Shown: in pieces, positions 1-13,800 of the stretch
Layout of the letters: each line of letters opens with the position of its first letter
How positions within the stretch are numbered: the first letter of the stretch is position 1
DNA from: Nemopilema nomurai
Lineage: Eukaryota; Cnidaria; Scyphozoa; Rhizostomeae; Rhizostomatidae
Direction of reading: 5' to 3'
Length of the DNA: 64,000 nt
Assembly: GCA_003864495.1 (NCBI GenBank)
Contig: ML133456.1
Location: 186,001 to 250,000, forward strand
The notes under the pieces: generated by a model
Told to the model about the DNA's origin: nothing
The model's input: the letters and a program-made list of their open reading frames with translations, nothing else
Database searches by the model: none
Position numbers and translations under genes: made by a program

Positions 1-1493
1 CTGGAGACAGCAGAGTCATAATTTTTATATACTTGAAGCTTCTTTATACTTGGAACTCCTCAGGGTGAGCAAATACAAAAAATTATCAATAACTGACAAA
101 ATGGTAGACAATTACAGTTTAAAGACAATGTGAGAGTTTTGGCAAGAGCACATGGTCGACTTTCTAATGACTAATCAGCTTCCAACACTTGTTTTGAAAG
201 TTTTGTTTACTTTGTCAGCATTTGGTTGTTTTCTAGCACATCCTTACTCTGAGTAGTGTTTGAAAATAACAAGTTTAGTATATGATATATCTGAAAACTT
301 TAGATTTTAAAGAACAAAAAGGAAATATTTCCCTCAATTACTATTAATTCTAGATTTTTTAAGCCATGAATTGGAAGTGATGAAAATGTTGAATATTTAC
401 TATTCAAATACTTTTATATCATACTTCTTAATATTTTCTAATTAGTAAAGATGTACGTTTCTACTTGGATGAATTTTCCTTATTTGTAAAAGAAACATAC
501 TTTTTTCTAAAAAGGAACATACATTTTTGTCAGCCAGTTGAAAAGCTAACACAATCTGGTAGCTCAGTAATTTCCAGTGAAATTGCTAGCAGTTACTCCT
601 GCTGGTACCTATTTGAAATATAAGGTTAATTAGTCTTCAAAATCTCCCTGTTTTGATTACCTGTGAAACTTTCAATGCACCCATTCTTTTTGCATGCTTA
701 ATAGCGAGAACTTACCTTCTTACTTACCAGCCACTACAAGAAATTTTTGCTTGTATTAAACAACTGTAAGAAATATTGGCTTATTATTTATCATGAAAGT
801 TATTACTTGTTGGTTTGGCTTTAACATTTAGTGTTGTGTAGCACAGGTTTTGTGTAGCTTTTCTCTGACTGTGACAAACAAAATGATTGGAATTCTTCGA
901 AAACTCTTATTTCAATGTCATTGACAGAATTTAATTTCAAATGACAGTTTTCATTATGAAAAAAAATTGACGCATTTACTTTAGTTATTAATTTCATCTT
1001 TCATACAGCTAGCTTTAATTTGATATGAAATGTTTGAAATTTTTGAAAAGTTTACTCTCTTCCAATATCTCTTTCTATAAGAATAAATGTGAAGATTCAA
1101 TCAAAACAATCTAGCAGGGCAGTATAACATTTGATTAGTTGAGCTGAATAATTTTCAATTGGGGCACTAAACTCTTAAAAATTGAAATTATTGGAAAAGA
1201 CTGAGGTCAAGGCCTATTATAGAATAGGAATGTAATTAGAAATGTTTCTTCCATTGCTAGCCACTTGACAGATCCTTGCCCCTAGAAGACTGGCATAAGC
1301 AAACAGTTGTGCCTGGGTTTGAAATTTGTAGCAATCAGTAAATAAGGAAGAAATAACAGCAAGAGTTTTCAGGTTGTGTTTAAACCATTGGTTGCCAAAA
1401 ACACCTAAGTTTACCTTGCTTCACACAACTTATTTACCAAATTCTGCTCCATCAATGAATCTGCCAATAAAAATGTTTGATTTTTTTTCATAG
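1..1493 (+). other. Intronic sequence upstream of the IDI1 terminal exon
   Basis: This AT-rich stretch has no open frame or family similarity I can support. It ends in a T-run followed by CATAG, a good 3' splice site for the exon starting at 1494. Since that exon begins in the middle of the IDI1 protein, the stretch is most simply the last intron. Earlier IDI1 exons must lie left of the window. I see no repeat in it. Confidence 0.7.
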
Positions 1494-1838
1494 GTGCCAG
1501 TTGAAGACATTTACTCATTAACAAGGATACATTATAGTGCACCTGCTGGGGATATCTGGGCTGAAAATGAAATTGATCATGTTCTTTTGATTAAAAAGGA
1601 TGTGGACCTATGCATAAATGAGACTGAGGTGGAAATGGCAAAGTTTTTTAGTAGAGAGGGTCTAGACGAGTTCTTGAAGACCATGGGTACTGAAGGACAA
1701 AGCATAACACCTTGGTTCAAATTTATTTATGAAACTTTCTTGCCTGGATGGTGGAGGCAAGTTAGAGCTGGAAAAAGCTTTCAAGAGCTCAATGATGAAA
1801 AAATTTGGAATGCTGGTAAAGTAGAGTGGTGGCATTAA
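1494..1838 (+). CDS. IDI1: Isopentenyl-diphosphate delta-isomerase, C-terminal exon (partial gene)
   Basis: Terminal exon of a type I IPP isomerase, which interconverts isopentenyl and dimethylallyl diphosphate in the isoprenoid/sterol pathway. It encodes 114 residues in phase 0, directly after a T-rich acceptor ending CATAG, and ends at TAA 1836-1838. Visible family blocks are LTRIHY (exon residues 9-14), then WAENEIDHVLL, and later ITPWFKFI and a Trp-rich C-terminus. The E-x-E pair (exon residues 24 and 26) matches the metal/catalytic acidic residues of the Nudix-like fold; the catalytic Cys is in an upstream exon outside the window. The exon begins with GTG (Val), which is a splice boundary and not a start codon. 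The C-terminus ends WWH, so it lacks a classical SKL-type peroxisomal signal. The first AATAAA after the stop is at 2469-2474 and may be the poly(A) signal. Confidence 0.93.
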   Translation: MPVEDIYSLTRIHYSAPAGDIWAENEIDHVLLIKKDVDLCINETEVEMAKFFSREGLDEFLKTMGTEGQSITPWFKFIYETFLPGWWRQVRAGKSFQELNDEKIWNAGKVEWWH

Positions 1839-4043
1839 ATTTATAAAAGTATTGTTCAAACATGCATAACACACATTTAGTATTACTTGCATATGTATTT
1901 AATTGAATTTTTGCGCTGAAAAGTAATTAATTTTTCATACATTTTTATGCTTTTTGTGACTTGAATGTTATTACCATTTGTTTATTGCAGTAACACTGTA
2001 ACTATTACATTCAAAGCATTGTTTGTTGAAGCTGTAATGATGATAATATTTAGGTAGAGATGGGGAAAAGCGGAGATCTACCATATTATTGCTATTCATC
2101 TTTGGGTATTGTTACCAACTAAAGAGTTTTTATCAAGCAAAAATGAGCCACAAGCATGTTTGTTTCAATGTTATTCCAATAATTTTCATAGTTTTTTTTT
2201 AAATTTTACTGACACATTATGGAGATACTGCTTATATGCACTACTTTAAGTTTACTGTACTAAGTTTTTCTCAACTTACCACAAAATGCATTGACAGACT
2301 TTTTTGGCTTATGGAAGTCCGTCCTGACCCAAACCAGTTTTTCCCTTACAACATGTCCACAGTCATGAAATATTCCTTGCTGAATATGGAACTTGTTCTG
2401 ATGTCCAATCCAACCCATGAAAAAATTTGCATAGCCATTTAAATAATACATACTAATGATTTTCCAATAATAAACCCTTTCTTCGCATCTTTGTAGAAAA
2501 CACAATTGATTACTATTCCTTTCCTGTAGTTAGAAATTTCCACAATTCCACAAAGTTGATCAAGCTGCACTTTCTCTTCAAGCCTAATTGAAGTAGAATG
2601 AAGGTTCTACTCACCCCTCTCCTTTTGCTAACAGCTTTATTCTGTTTATGGCTTCTATTTAGCACACATCTTTATATGTTTGTTCTTCTCAGCCTTGAAA
2701 GAGTAGCTGGGAAGATGGGGGGTCACTTTCCCAATTTTGGGGGAAAATGTTTTAAAAAATTTTTAACCAAGACATTTTTTTCATATATGAAGGTTAATGG
2801 GCAATTTCATTTTCTTAAAATATGGTTTATAACATTTCTGTATTTCTGCACGCAATTGCGAAGGTCATAAAAATGTTAGGACCCCCTTTACTATTTGATG
2901 GTGTGATTCCGTCGCAAGAAACGTAGGCTTATGTCACCATTATTGCTCGCAACATAAGTAAAGAGTTTTTGGTGTTTTTTACCTGGCTGTTGTAAGATGG
3001 GACCGAGAAACAAGCATGTATTCATTTAGGATGCTACATTCTAACCAAATGACATTAAATAGATGCTACAAATCATATTCACAAACATTGAGTTCTGGTG
3101 TGTTATTAGCAAAAATTTCTATGTTAATACATTACAGCCGCTTTATTTAGCAGGAATATCGAAAACTTGCATTAACAATTATGGAGCAACACCGTTTTAT
3201 GGTATCTAGAAATTGAAGTTGCAGAAACACTTCTTGCTGTAAATATTATATTTACATCTTAAACGGATTTCCATTTTGATGTGCTACGCTGCTTTGCGAA
3301 AAAGAAGATGAGATTTGAACATGATGATTTTATGCTTTATGCTAACAGGGTGCTTTTATTCTGATTGTACTTGAGATGAACATTCTAGGGTTATCCATTT
3401 CGACAGCCATCCTATTCAGTTTGGTTTATTTCGGCTGCACAGTTCTGGCATGAGAAAGTTTAATGGGGACATGGAAAGAAAACTAATTAGATGTGGGTTG
3501 AGCTTAAACTCACTACTTCCACTTTTGAAATCTTTCGATAGTTCCTTTTTACGTGGACGAGTCATTCTTACTAAAAAAATTGTGTTTCATACTAGCCCTC
3601 CAAAGAAACTTTTTTCAAGCTGAGCTTGTTAGATGCGCCAGATAGTGCGCAAAAGTATGCAATCCAGCAGCGCAGCTTCTTAAGATTCAACCAAAATGTT
3701 GTTAGATTCTGGTAAATCTGGTTACATTAAAGCGTTCGTAACGGGATGGCTGCCAAACCAAGTTCTTGATTCGTTTTAGTCTGATCGCGATAGATACCCA
3801 GTGTAAGAGGTTTAACCTCCTTTATGCTCTTTTGCAATTCCCAATCATACACTAACCCAATATTCTCAACTTCATCTTTAACTACATAACTGTAAATCTA
3901 AATCTATCTAGAAGTCAATACCTGTTTCTTAATATCTACAACTTTTTGCCGTAAACTGATGAAACGCAATGGCTTTTTGTTCGAGCTTAAGGCGTTCAGT
4001 GAACAGCAAAATCAAACGTTCCCGAGTCATGTCCATGATCAGA
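1839..4043. other. Non-coding interval between IDI1 and the octamer repeat array
   Basis: This holds the presumed IDI1 3' UTR, then unique AT-rich sequence. Two short open frames on the + strand (around 2236-2442 and 2598-2870) show no family pattern, and one of them overlaps an equally long frame on the other strand, so I treat them as chance. No kinase-like coding sequence is present here on either strand, which matters for the kinase-less receptor gene to the right. Confidence 0.6.
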
Positions 4044-4322
4044 GTTGTCGCTTGATTTGCATGATCATGTTATTTGATCAAATCAGTCAATAATGATCGC
4101 TTGATTTGCATGATCATGTTATTTGATCAAATCAGTCAATATAATGATCGCTTGATTTGCATGATCATGTTATTTGATCAAATCAGTCAATACTGATCGC
4201 TTGATTTGCATGATCATGTCATTTGATCAAATCAGTCAATAGAGTGATCGTTTGATTTGCATGATCACATCATTGATTACACCTATCAATAAAACGATAT
4301 CTTAATTTCCATGATCATCACA
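4044..4322. repeat. ~50-bp tandem array with octamer motifs and GATC palindromes
   Basis: Five near-identical units plus one decayed unit. Each has a perfect ATTTGCAT octamer, at 4055, 4104, 4155, 4204 and 4255, giving spacing of 49, 51, 49 and 51 bases. A sixth, mutated copy (ATTTCCAT) lies at 4305. Each octamer is followed by TGATCATG and, in four of the units, by the 12-base palindrome ATTTGATCAAAT. The octamer is the classical POU-domain binding site. The array lies in the tail-to-tail interval between IDI1 and the discoidin-receptor-like gene. Whether it is regulatory or only a minisatellite cannot be told from sequence. Confidence 0.9.
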
Positions 4323-4831
4323 TCTCTTTGTCATCATCTCAGCAAGAAGCTGATACCGTACTTTGTCATCAATGGCCTCCAGAAGGACTTGTGGTGTTGG
4401 CAATAACAGTCTTTTCTGTTTGGAATGAAGCTTTTTCCTTATAGAAATATACAGTGTGTTTAGATGACTTGCTCAGCTCCTCTGTACCCAAGTGCAAGAA
4501 CCTTTCGCGTAGCCAAATGACTTGTTTGGAAGGAGACAGCCTACTGGCAAGTCAGAGTCAAGCCACCTCTGTGTTGCTATTATCAAAGCAATCGAACATC
4601 AGTTTTAGTATCCACTTAGCAAAGGCCACACTCGTAAGGCGGCGCTTAAGCAACACCAGTGATCACGTGAGTTGCTTCTTCCTTACTGCGTCATAAGCAA
4701 TCCCTATTAAATCAATCTTCGGAGACGTCATCCATCAGGATCCTGTATCTTCTCAAACTTGGACCCGTCTTAATAAAATCTCTGCATTCAAAATACGATC
4801 TTTTCAAATATTCTCATCTGCAAAAGATCCT
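4323..4831 (-). other. Probable 3' UTR / downstream flank of the discoidin receptor-like gene
   Basis: Sequence immediately past the TAG at 4832-4834 on the minus strand. It contains no convincing further exon: no kinase motifs and no open frame continuing the protein. I treat it as 3' untranslated and flanking DNA. Confidence 0.45.
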
Positions 4832-7800
4832 CTAAACAGGGCTTCCCGCATTGACTCTAACGGGCATGTCCTTGACGCTTCCTCCTGCACTCCCATGACT
4901 CGTATAGCCACTGTCCATTATCAACTTTCCGGTGGGCTCGTTTAAGATTCTGCCTTTCAGCAGTATCGTGGGGGGAAGTTGCCTGTCGCTCATTAGCAGT
5001 TCGTGGAATTCAGGCGATTGCATGGGCGGCCGCAACATTTTTTCCTGTTGGCTAACGGGTCGGTCGCCATCTTTGCCCATTTTTCTAACTTGCCGGACTA
5101 TGAGTACAGCGGTAAGCGCGCTGATGACGACAGCACCAAGGACGATTGCGATTATTATTGGGAAACTTAGAGAACCTTTGGATGGCTTCGAATCTGTTGT
5201 CGGTGATACTTGTTCGCTGTCAACCTCTGAAGAAAGTCCAAAATAAAAACTAATTAATATAGAGCTTGGTTCGGTCGCTGCTATGAAATACAGAGCCTGG
5301 AGCTATCAGTTGATTTAAGGCAAATAAGAACTATATGTGCTGCTAGGCCGTCCATTCTTCAAGCTGAATCAAAAATCTGTTTTAAAGGTTTGATCAGCAT
5401 TAGGGAAACAGCCAACGTGAGGAATAATTTGAAAAGAATAGCTTTAATTGACAGCAACTTACCCTCCTTACTAGGCACAACTACATCGCGTATGGGTTTC
5501 TTTGTTGTCGTCAAATGTCTGTTTATGATTCCGACATCGGTTATTTCGTCGGGTAGGCTGAACAGGAGTCTTGGCGTTGGCTTGGCTGTGGTGGTCGGCA
5601 AAGTTGTCTCCTCCACATCGACTACTGTTGTTGCCCTAGCCGTTGGCTTTTTCGTTTGAGGATTAGGCCATGTTGGGAGCGGTGCATCGGGAGAAGCTAG
5701 AATAACCAAATTAAATCATCTGAATTATTACCTCATTATGTAATAAATGTAGTATTTAGAAAGGAAAATTCGTTTCCCTAATCCTTTAACCCTATTTGTT
5801 TCCTTTTGTACACACAATGATGAACATCGACTGTTAGAAGTCCATTGAAACAGCAATAGCCATGTTTCGTCGCCTTTTAGCTGACCATGAACAATTATCG
5901 ATCAAAACCCTTACCTGTGGCGAATTCGACCTCACTGAACAACATCCATTCTGCAGACTGAGTGAAAATGCATTTAACATACTTCGCCACGACTTCTGGA
6001 ACTGAGACTGTGATTATGAATGCGGAGGAGCTGTGTCTCTCGGCGGCTGTGGTCGAGTAGATCTGCTCCCTTCCAAACAAGCGCCCATCATCGCTGAATT
6101 GGACCTTGACCTGGGAAAACACCTGGACGTTACTCCCGCTGTTGATCATGTGGAACTTGATGGCGTTGAAGCGTCGCTTGATTCCAAATTCAAACCGAAA
6201 GAACGGCAAGAACTTCTGCCGCTTCTTGTAGGCGACCCATTTTGCTCCGATCGTGGCGTCACCATATACGTCATCGACCAGCTTGCCCAGGCCCCCGGCT
6301 TTGAACGCCAGTTGCGTGTCCGTTGCTCCGTCGTACACGTGATCTGTCGTGTCGAACTCGCCGAACTTGTTGGCCAGCGGCAGCAAGTAACTCACCAAAC
6401 GATCTGATTAGAAATATTGAATTCAGGTCATCAACTTCCCGTGAAAATTCATTCATCATCATTATCTTTGCTACTAAAGTTCCACTAGAATCTATCCAAA
6501 TTCATTATCATTGCTATTAAATTTCCGTTACAACATATTAAAATTCATTGCCATCTTTATTGAATTCTCTGTCGGTTATGTAAATAATGAGACTAGTAAT
6601 AAGGCAAGATTAATATGATGATAACAGTTGAAATGGTTCGCTAACCCTTCTAATGGAGGACTCTCTTCAGCAAGAAACAGTACCGAGACCCCCTTCAAAG
6701 CTCGTTTCGTTACAAGGAAATCACAATCGACAAAAACAAACCTTTCTGCTTCTTCCACTCACACCCGTATATTTCAAATCTTCCACAATACGTGGAGAAC
6801 GTGTCTCCCTGTGGCACAATGCGCACCCTTCTTGCAATTATTGGATTCCTGAGCTGGTTTTTTACGACAGTTTCCGTGTCAGTGTTTGCAGTGAAAATCT
6901 GAAACAGAAAGTGGCTTAATAACAATGCTATTCCAAAAAAGCTCTGAAAGTACGCTTCGAGAAAGTGGCATTTGTCAAATAGGGAAATAAGCCTCGTTAG
7001 AATATACATACATGCCACCTTCCTCTCTCCTTGTAATCCCTGTACGTGGTATCATTGTCTCTCCTGTACGTAATTCCAAACTCGTCAATGAACTCGTTCC
7101 CATTCCCACGTCCCTGACTGGCTATCGCGGTCACCTTGGTGTTCTTGAGCAAGTCGATTTCGATGTATGCCCCCCGGTGGACTTCAATGTTAGCCGAGCA
7201 CCAACCACCGCCGTCACTGTGCTTCTTGCTGTTCAATCTCGCGAGCGGGGGTCGGAAGTGTGCGTTGAAATCTTGCTTGTGGTACAGCCAGTTCAGTGCG
7301 GTTATTTGACTGTCCTTTATGCGACCGTCTTCCATTCCCAAGGCACTGTTGCACACTGTGAAAATTTAATTATAAAATCCATTGATATGGAATGTATTAC
7401 AAACGGACTGCATTTTGATTTTGTCTTATATAGACCTGTTCTCTGAGACAAAGAGTTATATCTTTTGCCTCAATGTAAGGTAGTGGACAACGTGCAAGAA
7501 ATGAATCTTATTATGAGAATAATGAATCGTTCAATGCTTTAACCTATTCATTAGTACAGACAGTTAGAAAAGCAATTTACTGTCGTGTTCATTATTTTCG
7601 CTTGAAGGGACTTCTTAAAGAATTTCACCCTGAACGTAGTTGCTACAAAACCCAAGCAACTGAAAACTGAAAGCGTTGAAGGGAATGAAACTGCATTGTA
7701 TATGACTGGTAGGATAGGCGTATGCCACAACAAAACCTGAAGGAATAATTTCTTTTAACTTAAACTGCCACAAATCCGTTTTTGCCATGCTTGAAGGACA

Positions 7801-10800
7801 AAAAGAAACGAGAATCGGAAAAGGGGGTTGAGAAAAGAAGCGGAAATATCCCTTCCTCCCCCTTCTTTCATCTGGCTTTCTTCCATTTATCTTCCTCTCT
7901 CTTCTTTTGGTGATTCTGCCAAAATGTTTGCAGCAAGCCTATTTGGTAAAGTGTGGGCGGAAGCATCGCTTGCTTTCAACTTCCTTTGACTATTTGTGGC
8001 AAAGCTTTGCCCACTTTGAATGTCCCAAATCAACATGTCTCCACTAGACAGGACATCATTTTGCAAGTTTTGACTACATTCGTCACCGGCCTAGCCCTAC
8101 AGGAAGCTCGAATAGAAATCCCAGCTCTTTTACATTTCTGCAAAAGACTGAAAGAAGAAAACCCATGGTTCGGCAAATTCCTCTTTCCATAAGTCGATTA
8201 ATGAAATGAACGAGGAATATCCAATAAATTGAAACCGCTCTACCATTGGGTGGTATGTTTGAGATAAAGTTGTATGGTCAATTTAAAGGGCTTAGCTTTG
8301 TTTTCAGTTCGTTAAGTTGGTTGAAAAAAGTTTGGCAATTAAGGCGAATTCTTCTTCTAAGCTTGACAAATTCAAAGTTTTCCCAATATCCGGAGTGAGC
8401 ACATCAAGTTTGAGCAATTTCCGCACGCTAAGTGAACCCTAAAGAAGATTCGCGTAGATGTATAAAATGAAAAGGGATTTGGCGCCTGATGGGTGCTTCC
8501 TTTGCTAAACTTTGCAGCGTCTTTGCGACTTCCCGCGGATTTCCCGCTGCTTACGTCACCGGATGAGTGTTATGGCAATAACATATATGCAAGTGTAGGC
8601 AAAGGGTAAGAAAATGAGTTTGAAAAGGGGATGCAATTCTGAGCCCATTATAGACACCTTGCTATTGCTGACTTCAGGCTGCCATAAGTGTGCATGTCGG
8701 TGTTGTAAGAAGATTTCTTCTGTTTTTAATGGGTAGAGCTTTTGATCACAGACCAAATTCATAAAAAGCCTCTGCTATCAAACATATGGATAAGTAATTT
8801 AGGATCCTAACAAGGGAGGTTTTCCATGAAAAGCGTGAAAAATAATCCTTAATGCGATGATACAAACGATACAAACATTTGTACTTTTGCTGTTCAGAAG
8901 AAATCACGCCTCCTTACAACAAGGAACTTTTCTGTGTCAACAGGGTTGGCACATCTGCGCATGGACAATAGAACAAGCCCTGGGAACCAGCACTTTGTTG
9001 ATGTCAACATCATCAGCATATGCAAAGACATCTAGTAAAGCTCGCACCTTTTGCAGGGTTACACAGCCACGGGGGACAAACAGTGGCTTTCAAAGTTTAT
9101 TAAACACAATCTGCTCAAACTAATGCAGGGATTAGAATCGCATAGAGCCAATATAATCCATGACAATATCTAGCCATAGCTGTATAAAATAATGGCCTAC
9201 GAAGCGTAGAGATGAATATCATTTCTGACGTCATCAGCAAAGCAACATATATGGGGTTTTCGACCATGCATCACTGACGTTGAACATTGCCAAACAACAC
9301 CTACCCCACCAACAACCCCCCCCCCCCAAACTACCCATAGGATCAAGCCAGTAATACACAACCCTACCTTTGTCCACAACCTCATGTTTCTGGGTAATCA
9401 GTCCATTACAAACTAACTGAAGACTAAATGATTTACAAGTAATTGCAATTAAAATCTAGAGCATTGCCAAATCGAAGAACAAGTGGAACACTTTCTTACC
9501 ACTGTAGCATCTCTGTATAAGCAAGCAAAAACAAAAAATCTTCGTAAGAATCTCAGCTCTGATGTAGGATTCCATCCTCATTGGTGATGTTCTAGAAGTG
9601 AATATAAAATACGTCGCTTACAACAGTGGTTTGAAAAACACCCGCTTAACGATAATACTTTAAGCCCTTAAATTGGATAAGCATGACGAGCACTATATCA
9701 GAGCATTGATTCACTCATCTGCTTTTATGCCAAGGAAGCGTAACCTGACCAGAATCCTTGCGATAGAATGCTCCTCCATTCATATTTAATTTGTGGACAT
9801 TGTTGCTCCTAATAAGGTAATGTTGTTGCCCCGGGCTCTTTCTATGTTCTTTGCGGAGGAGAAAATGGGCGACAAGAAGGAACTTTAGATTGAACATATT
9901 GCAGCCGAACTTCCTACACCCCATAGAATTCCCCCTCTCTCCCTGTCTCTACCTGTGTCTCTCTGTCTCTCTCTGCCAAATGACACAGCGATATACGACC
10001 TGTCATTCTCATAGCAAGCATGTTCTATCTGACAATTTACAGTGAATATATTATGTTAAATATCTAGTGCTGTTTATTTCACTACTTCACTAAAACAACA
10101 ACACGTTTATTATATCGGAGAAAACTCAAAATGCGAGAACTCCAGTGCAATTTGTTACCACTGCTTGAAGTTGGATACTGACGCTATTAACACCTTTAGG
10201 TGTCACACGAGAAGCTTTTGGGTACATATTCTACGGTGCCTTGTTTGGTTTCAGGGCGTTGCTGTAGCAGAGAATTATTTGACCATGAAATCCTTTCCAT
10301 TGACCTTGCACGCATTTAAACATATTCTATCAGGTCAATGAAGTTCTAGTAACCGATTTAAGTGGGAATAGAAATGTTTTCGAATACAAGTTAGAGAATA
10401 CGTCTATGGGGCTTAAGACTTAACCCTATAACAAGAAATCTTTGTCACAAATGTCGCGAATTAAACATACTGTTATTGCTCTGGCGGTCTTTTCGGCTTG
10501 GTAAAAATTAAACTGTGGCGGATTATGGAAGATGAGTTTCTTAAAACCAAGTCGGCAAAATTTGTATAGAACTGTTTACTTGTATCGCTTCGAAACCCAA
10601 AACCTGCAAAACTTATCCTATTTCTACAACGACCAGCATCATATGTCTAGCATTGTTGCTACATTTGCATCAAACTGGCTTTTGCAAATACTGTCTAGTC
10701 AATTTAAAGGAAAACAAGTTCGATATTTCTGTGAATCAGGCCTAGCCAAAGAAAGCTATTCATGATAATTTGTGGGGAGAGGGTAGCACTTCCTACTGAA

Positions 10801-13800
10801 AGCTTTTCAGTGGCTTTTAGAAATTTGATTTCTTGCCAAAATACCGAGTGCAACTGATTAGATGGGTTTTTCAATACAAAAAGTGACGGAAATTCTATTT
10901 TTATCCAAAAACTGAAATTGAAAAGTTTAACGTATATACTTATAAACTGATGACAACTCTGAAGTGTCAAGTAACTTTGAAATGGTCTAGCTAGCTAGCT
11001 TGTAAAGATATTCCCATATTATAGACAAGGTAATAAATGGCAAACACTCATCTAAAATACTAAAAGTGTCATGTTGGTGACAAGTCTGCTCATATTATTT
11101 GGTTGCGATCAAATTGAGCGTTTGTAGAGCATTAAATGTTGTTAATTGAAAGAAAAATTCCATGAAATGGTAACATTTCTCTGCTGCAAAGAAGTATCAG
11201 CCTAACTGAGATCACAAGTAAGTCTTTTAAAATGAAAAAACTGGCAAAGCCAAATAAATACTCTTGATGGTGAAATAAATAAGACACGTTGTCTACTAAA
11301 TGCGTTAAGGTTAGGTTCATCGATTAAGTAAGTAAAATGATCAGCCCTAGCTGGTTTATCAAGAAGACTATCAGTAAAGTAAATAACTAAAGCATAATAA
11401 CTAAAATAAATAAAGCATGAAAGAACAAGAGCTACCTTACAAGTCACAGCTTGACCGCTCAGCAGAACGCGTTGTGCATGAATGACATCTAAGATGACAC
11501 AAATCAAGTAGTTCCTTCGACAATATGTGCAAATCAGTCATTCAGGGCAATAACCTCTCATACAACCGGTTTCATGTGCAACCATCAAAAAGCACGCTAA
11601 GGCCAAGCTCGATTAATGCTGGTCCCCTTCATTACCCACTTCTTATAAGGTCTTTCTCTCTTAACCAACACGTGTGCTGGATTCATGATTCGGAAGAGCG
11701 TCTTTTGATCGCTTCAATAAATTCGCATCGTATTGTTATGATAGCCACAGGGGATGCGTTGATTGTTTTCATTAAATATGCATAAACTAATTATATCAAA
11801 GGCAAAGTAATATTTACTGTTAACTTTGCTTTTCCCGATTGTCGTTTGACTGATATGACGGTGAACTTTGGTGCCGAAAACAATTTTAAAATGCAGACCT
11901 TATAGCCAAGCGGCCAAATCCACCTGTGAGAACCATACGCTTCGAACCGGTGACAAAATCGGGATAAACAAGCCTACGCTGGCCTCGCTTGCCTAATGAT
12001 GTTCTGGTCTTCTATAGTGTAAGCACTGGAACAATTTCTACACAATTTCTAAGACGCAAAACATTTTTGTTCTCTCTATTAAAGAAAGCCAACACTTTCT
12101 TTTTAATCAAATCTGCTCTTAGCCGATTGATGCAATAAACCCGAAATTGCTCAAGGTAGATTCGACCAATACAAGAAAACTTTTAGAAGCAAAACCAAAA
12201 ACAGTTTCAATGGTAGTAGTAGCTTGGTTCGGTGCTGATTTGAAACAACTTGAAACATGTCACAATTGGAAGGCTGAAAGGTATAATTGCTAAAGAACGA
12301 GTGGGAATGAAAAGCAGTGTCTTGGTTATCTTTTCCTTGCTCAAAATGAAGCAATTGAGTCAAGTTTTTGAATAGACTCTTACATGGTCTAGCAATACCC
12401 ATTCAGCGTAAATGTCCTAAAATTGAGGAGCTATCACATGATGATTAGGGTGATGGCCTTACAAGCTTTGTTTCAAAGTGAAATTCGTTGCCACACAGCA
12501 AACTGTCTGTCAACAAACTCCGTTACAATGTCTTTAATACAATTTTGCAAGACAGAGTATTTAAGACGCCAGAAAATAAACTCCTTTACAAAATATGAAC
12601 TTCTAATCACAGGGCAAACGATGCAGCAGAGTATTGCAAAACGGATTTAACTGATGATCCTCAAAGTTCTTTGTTCGCTACCGTTAGTTTTTTCTAAACC
12701 ACATTTCTACTACAAGACGTTCTATAAGATCCCCTTTCCTGAAAAAGTCCATGTCTCTGGCAAACATTAAGTGCATGGCTGGCATATTTTATGTTATGCA
12801 ACAAGAATTCGCAACACCGTATGTAGCTTGAACCCTCAAAGTAAATGAGCTAATGCTTCCATAACGAGCAATTCAAGCTACTAAACCCTTTTCTACCAGC
12901 AAAACACTTACAAGGACAATTCATTGTATGCCTGTATGCTGCAGTTTTTATCTAATTGAAATGGGAGGTGGCGCATGGCATGATGCATTTGGCAAGGTGT
13001 AAAAACCCAAACAATGGCAAAGTGAAAATTTAGCATTTGATGTCAAGGATTGGCAGTCAATAAACATGGAAAAGCTAATCCCTTTCAAAAGAAAATTGCA
13101 AACAAGGCCCCTTTCATTCATAATAGAACTAGGTCATGTAAACTGAAATTGGAAAAGTTCCCGCAGGTCCTTGTCGGAATACAGTGAAGATAAAAGATGC
13201 AAAAAGACCAAAAGAGATTATATACTCTGTACATCGAAAAAGGCCACTTTCGGGTGCAGAATCTAGTTAACTTATGGTCGGGTTTCCATGACTTAATTCT
13301 CTTAAATGCATTATACCACAAAACAGACAAATCCCCTATTATTAGCAAGACCCTGTAGAACTTGGCAATTTGTCAGATGTATAAGCTGTGAAGCAATGTC
13401 ACTGGACATAATGTGACTTACATGAATCAACACAAACAGCAGATGCAACGCGAAATCGGTCTCACTTTTGTCACTTATGTGTCAAAATGGTGCATTGGAC
13501 ATCATTATGCATTGAAGCAGTACAAGACAATTTGCAAAAAAAAGGAATTAAAAAAACGACATAAAACACTAACATGGAATTATTTATTGCTCTCCAGGCT
13601 TTAGCAAGTCAAGTCTTTGCTATTCCCAAAGCCAAAATTTAGTTACCAGCTGGCCACCCTTTAATAACTATGATTAGCAAGGCTGGTGACATCAGGATTA
13701 GCTGATTAATGAAGTCTATTAATCTAAGATAATATTCCACTATACTATCAAGCCAGAATTCCAGATTGTGCTAAAATTGTTTAATTTTCAAGCTAACCAA

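Noticed and set aside
4044..4322. CRISPR-like array
   Set aside because: Eukaryotic context, no unrelated spacers, and whole units repeat; it is a minisatellite. The same applies to 40836-41205.
6033..7446. + strand open frames of 124 and 144 codons
   Set aside because: Antisense shadows of the discoidin-domain exons.
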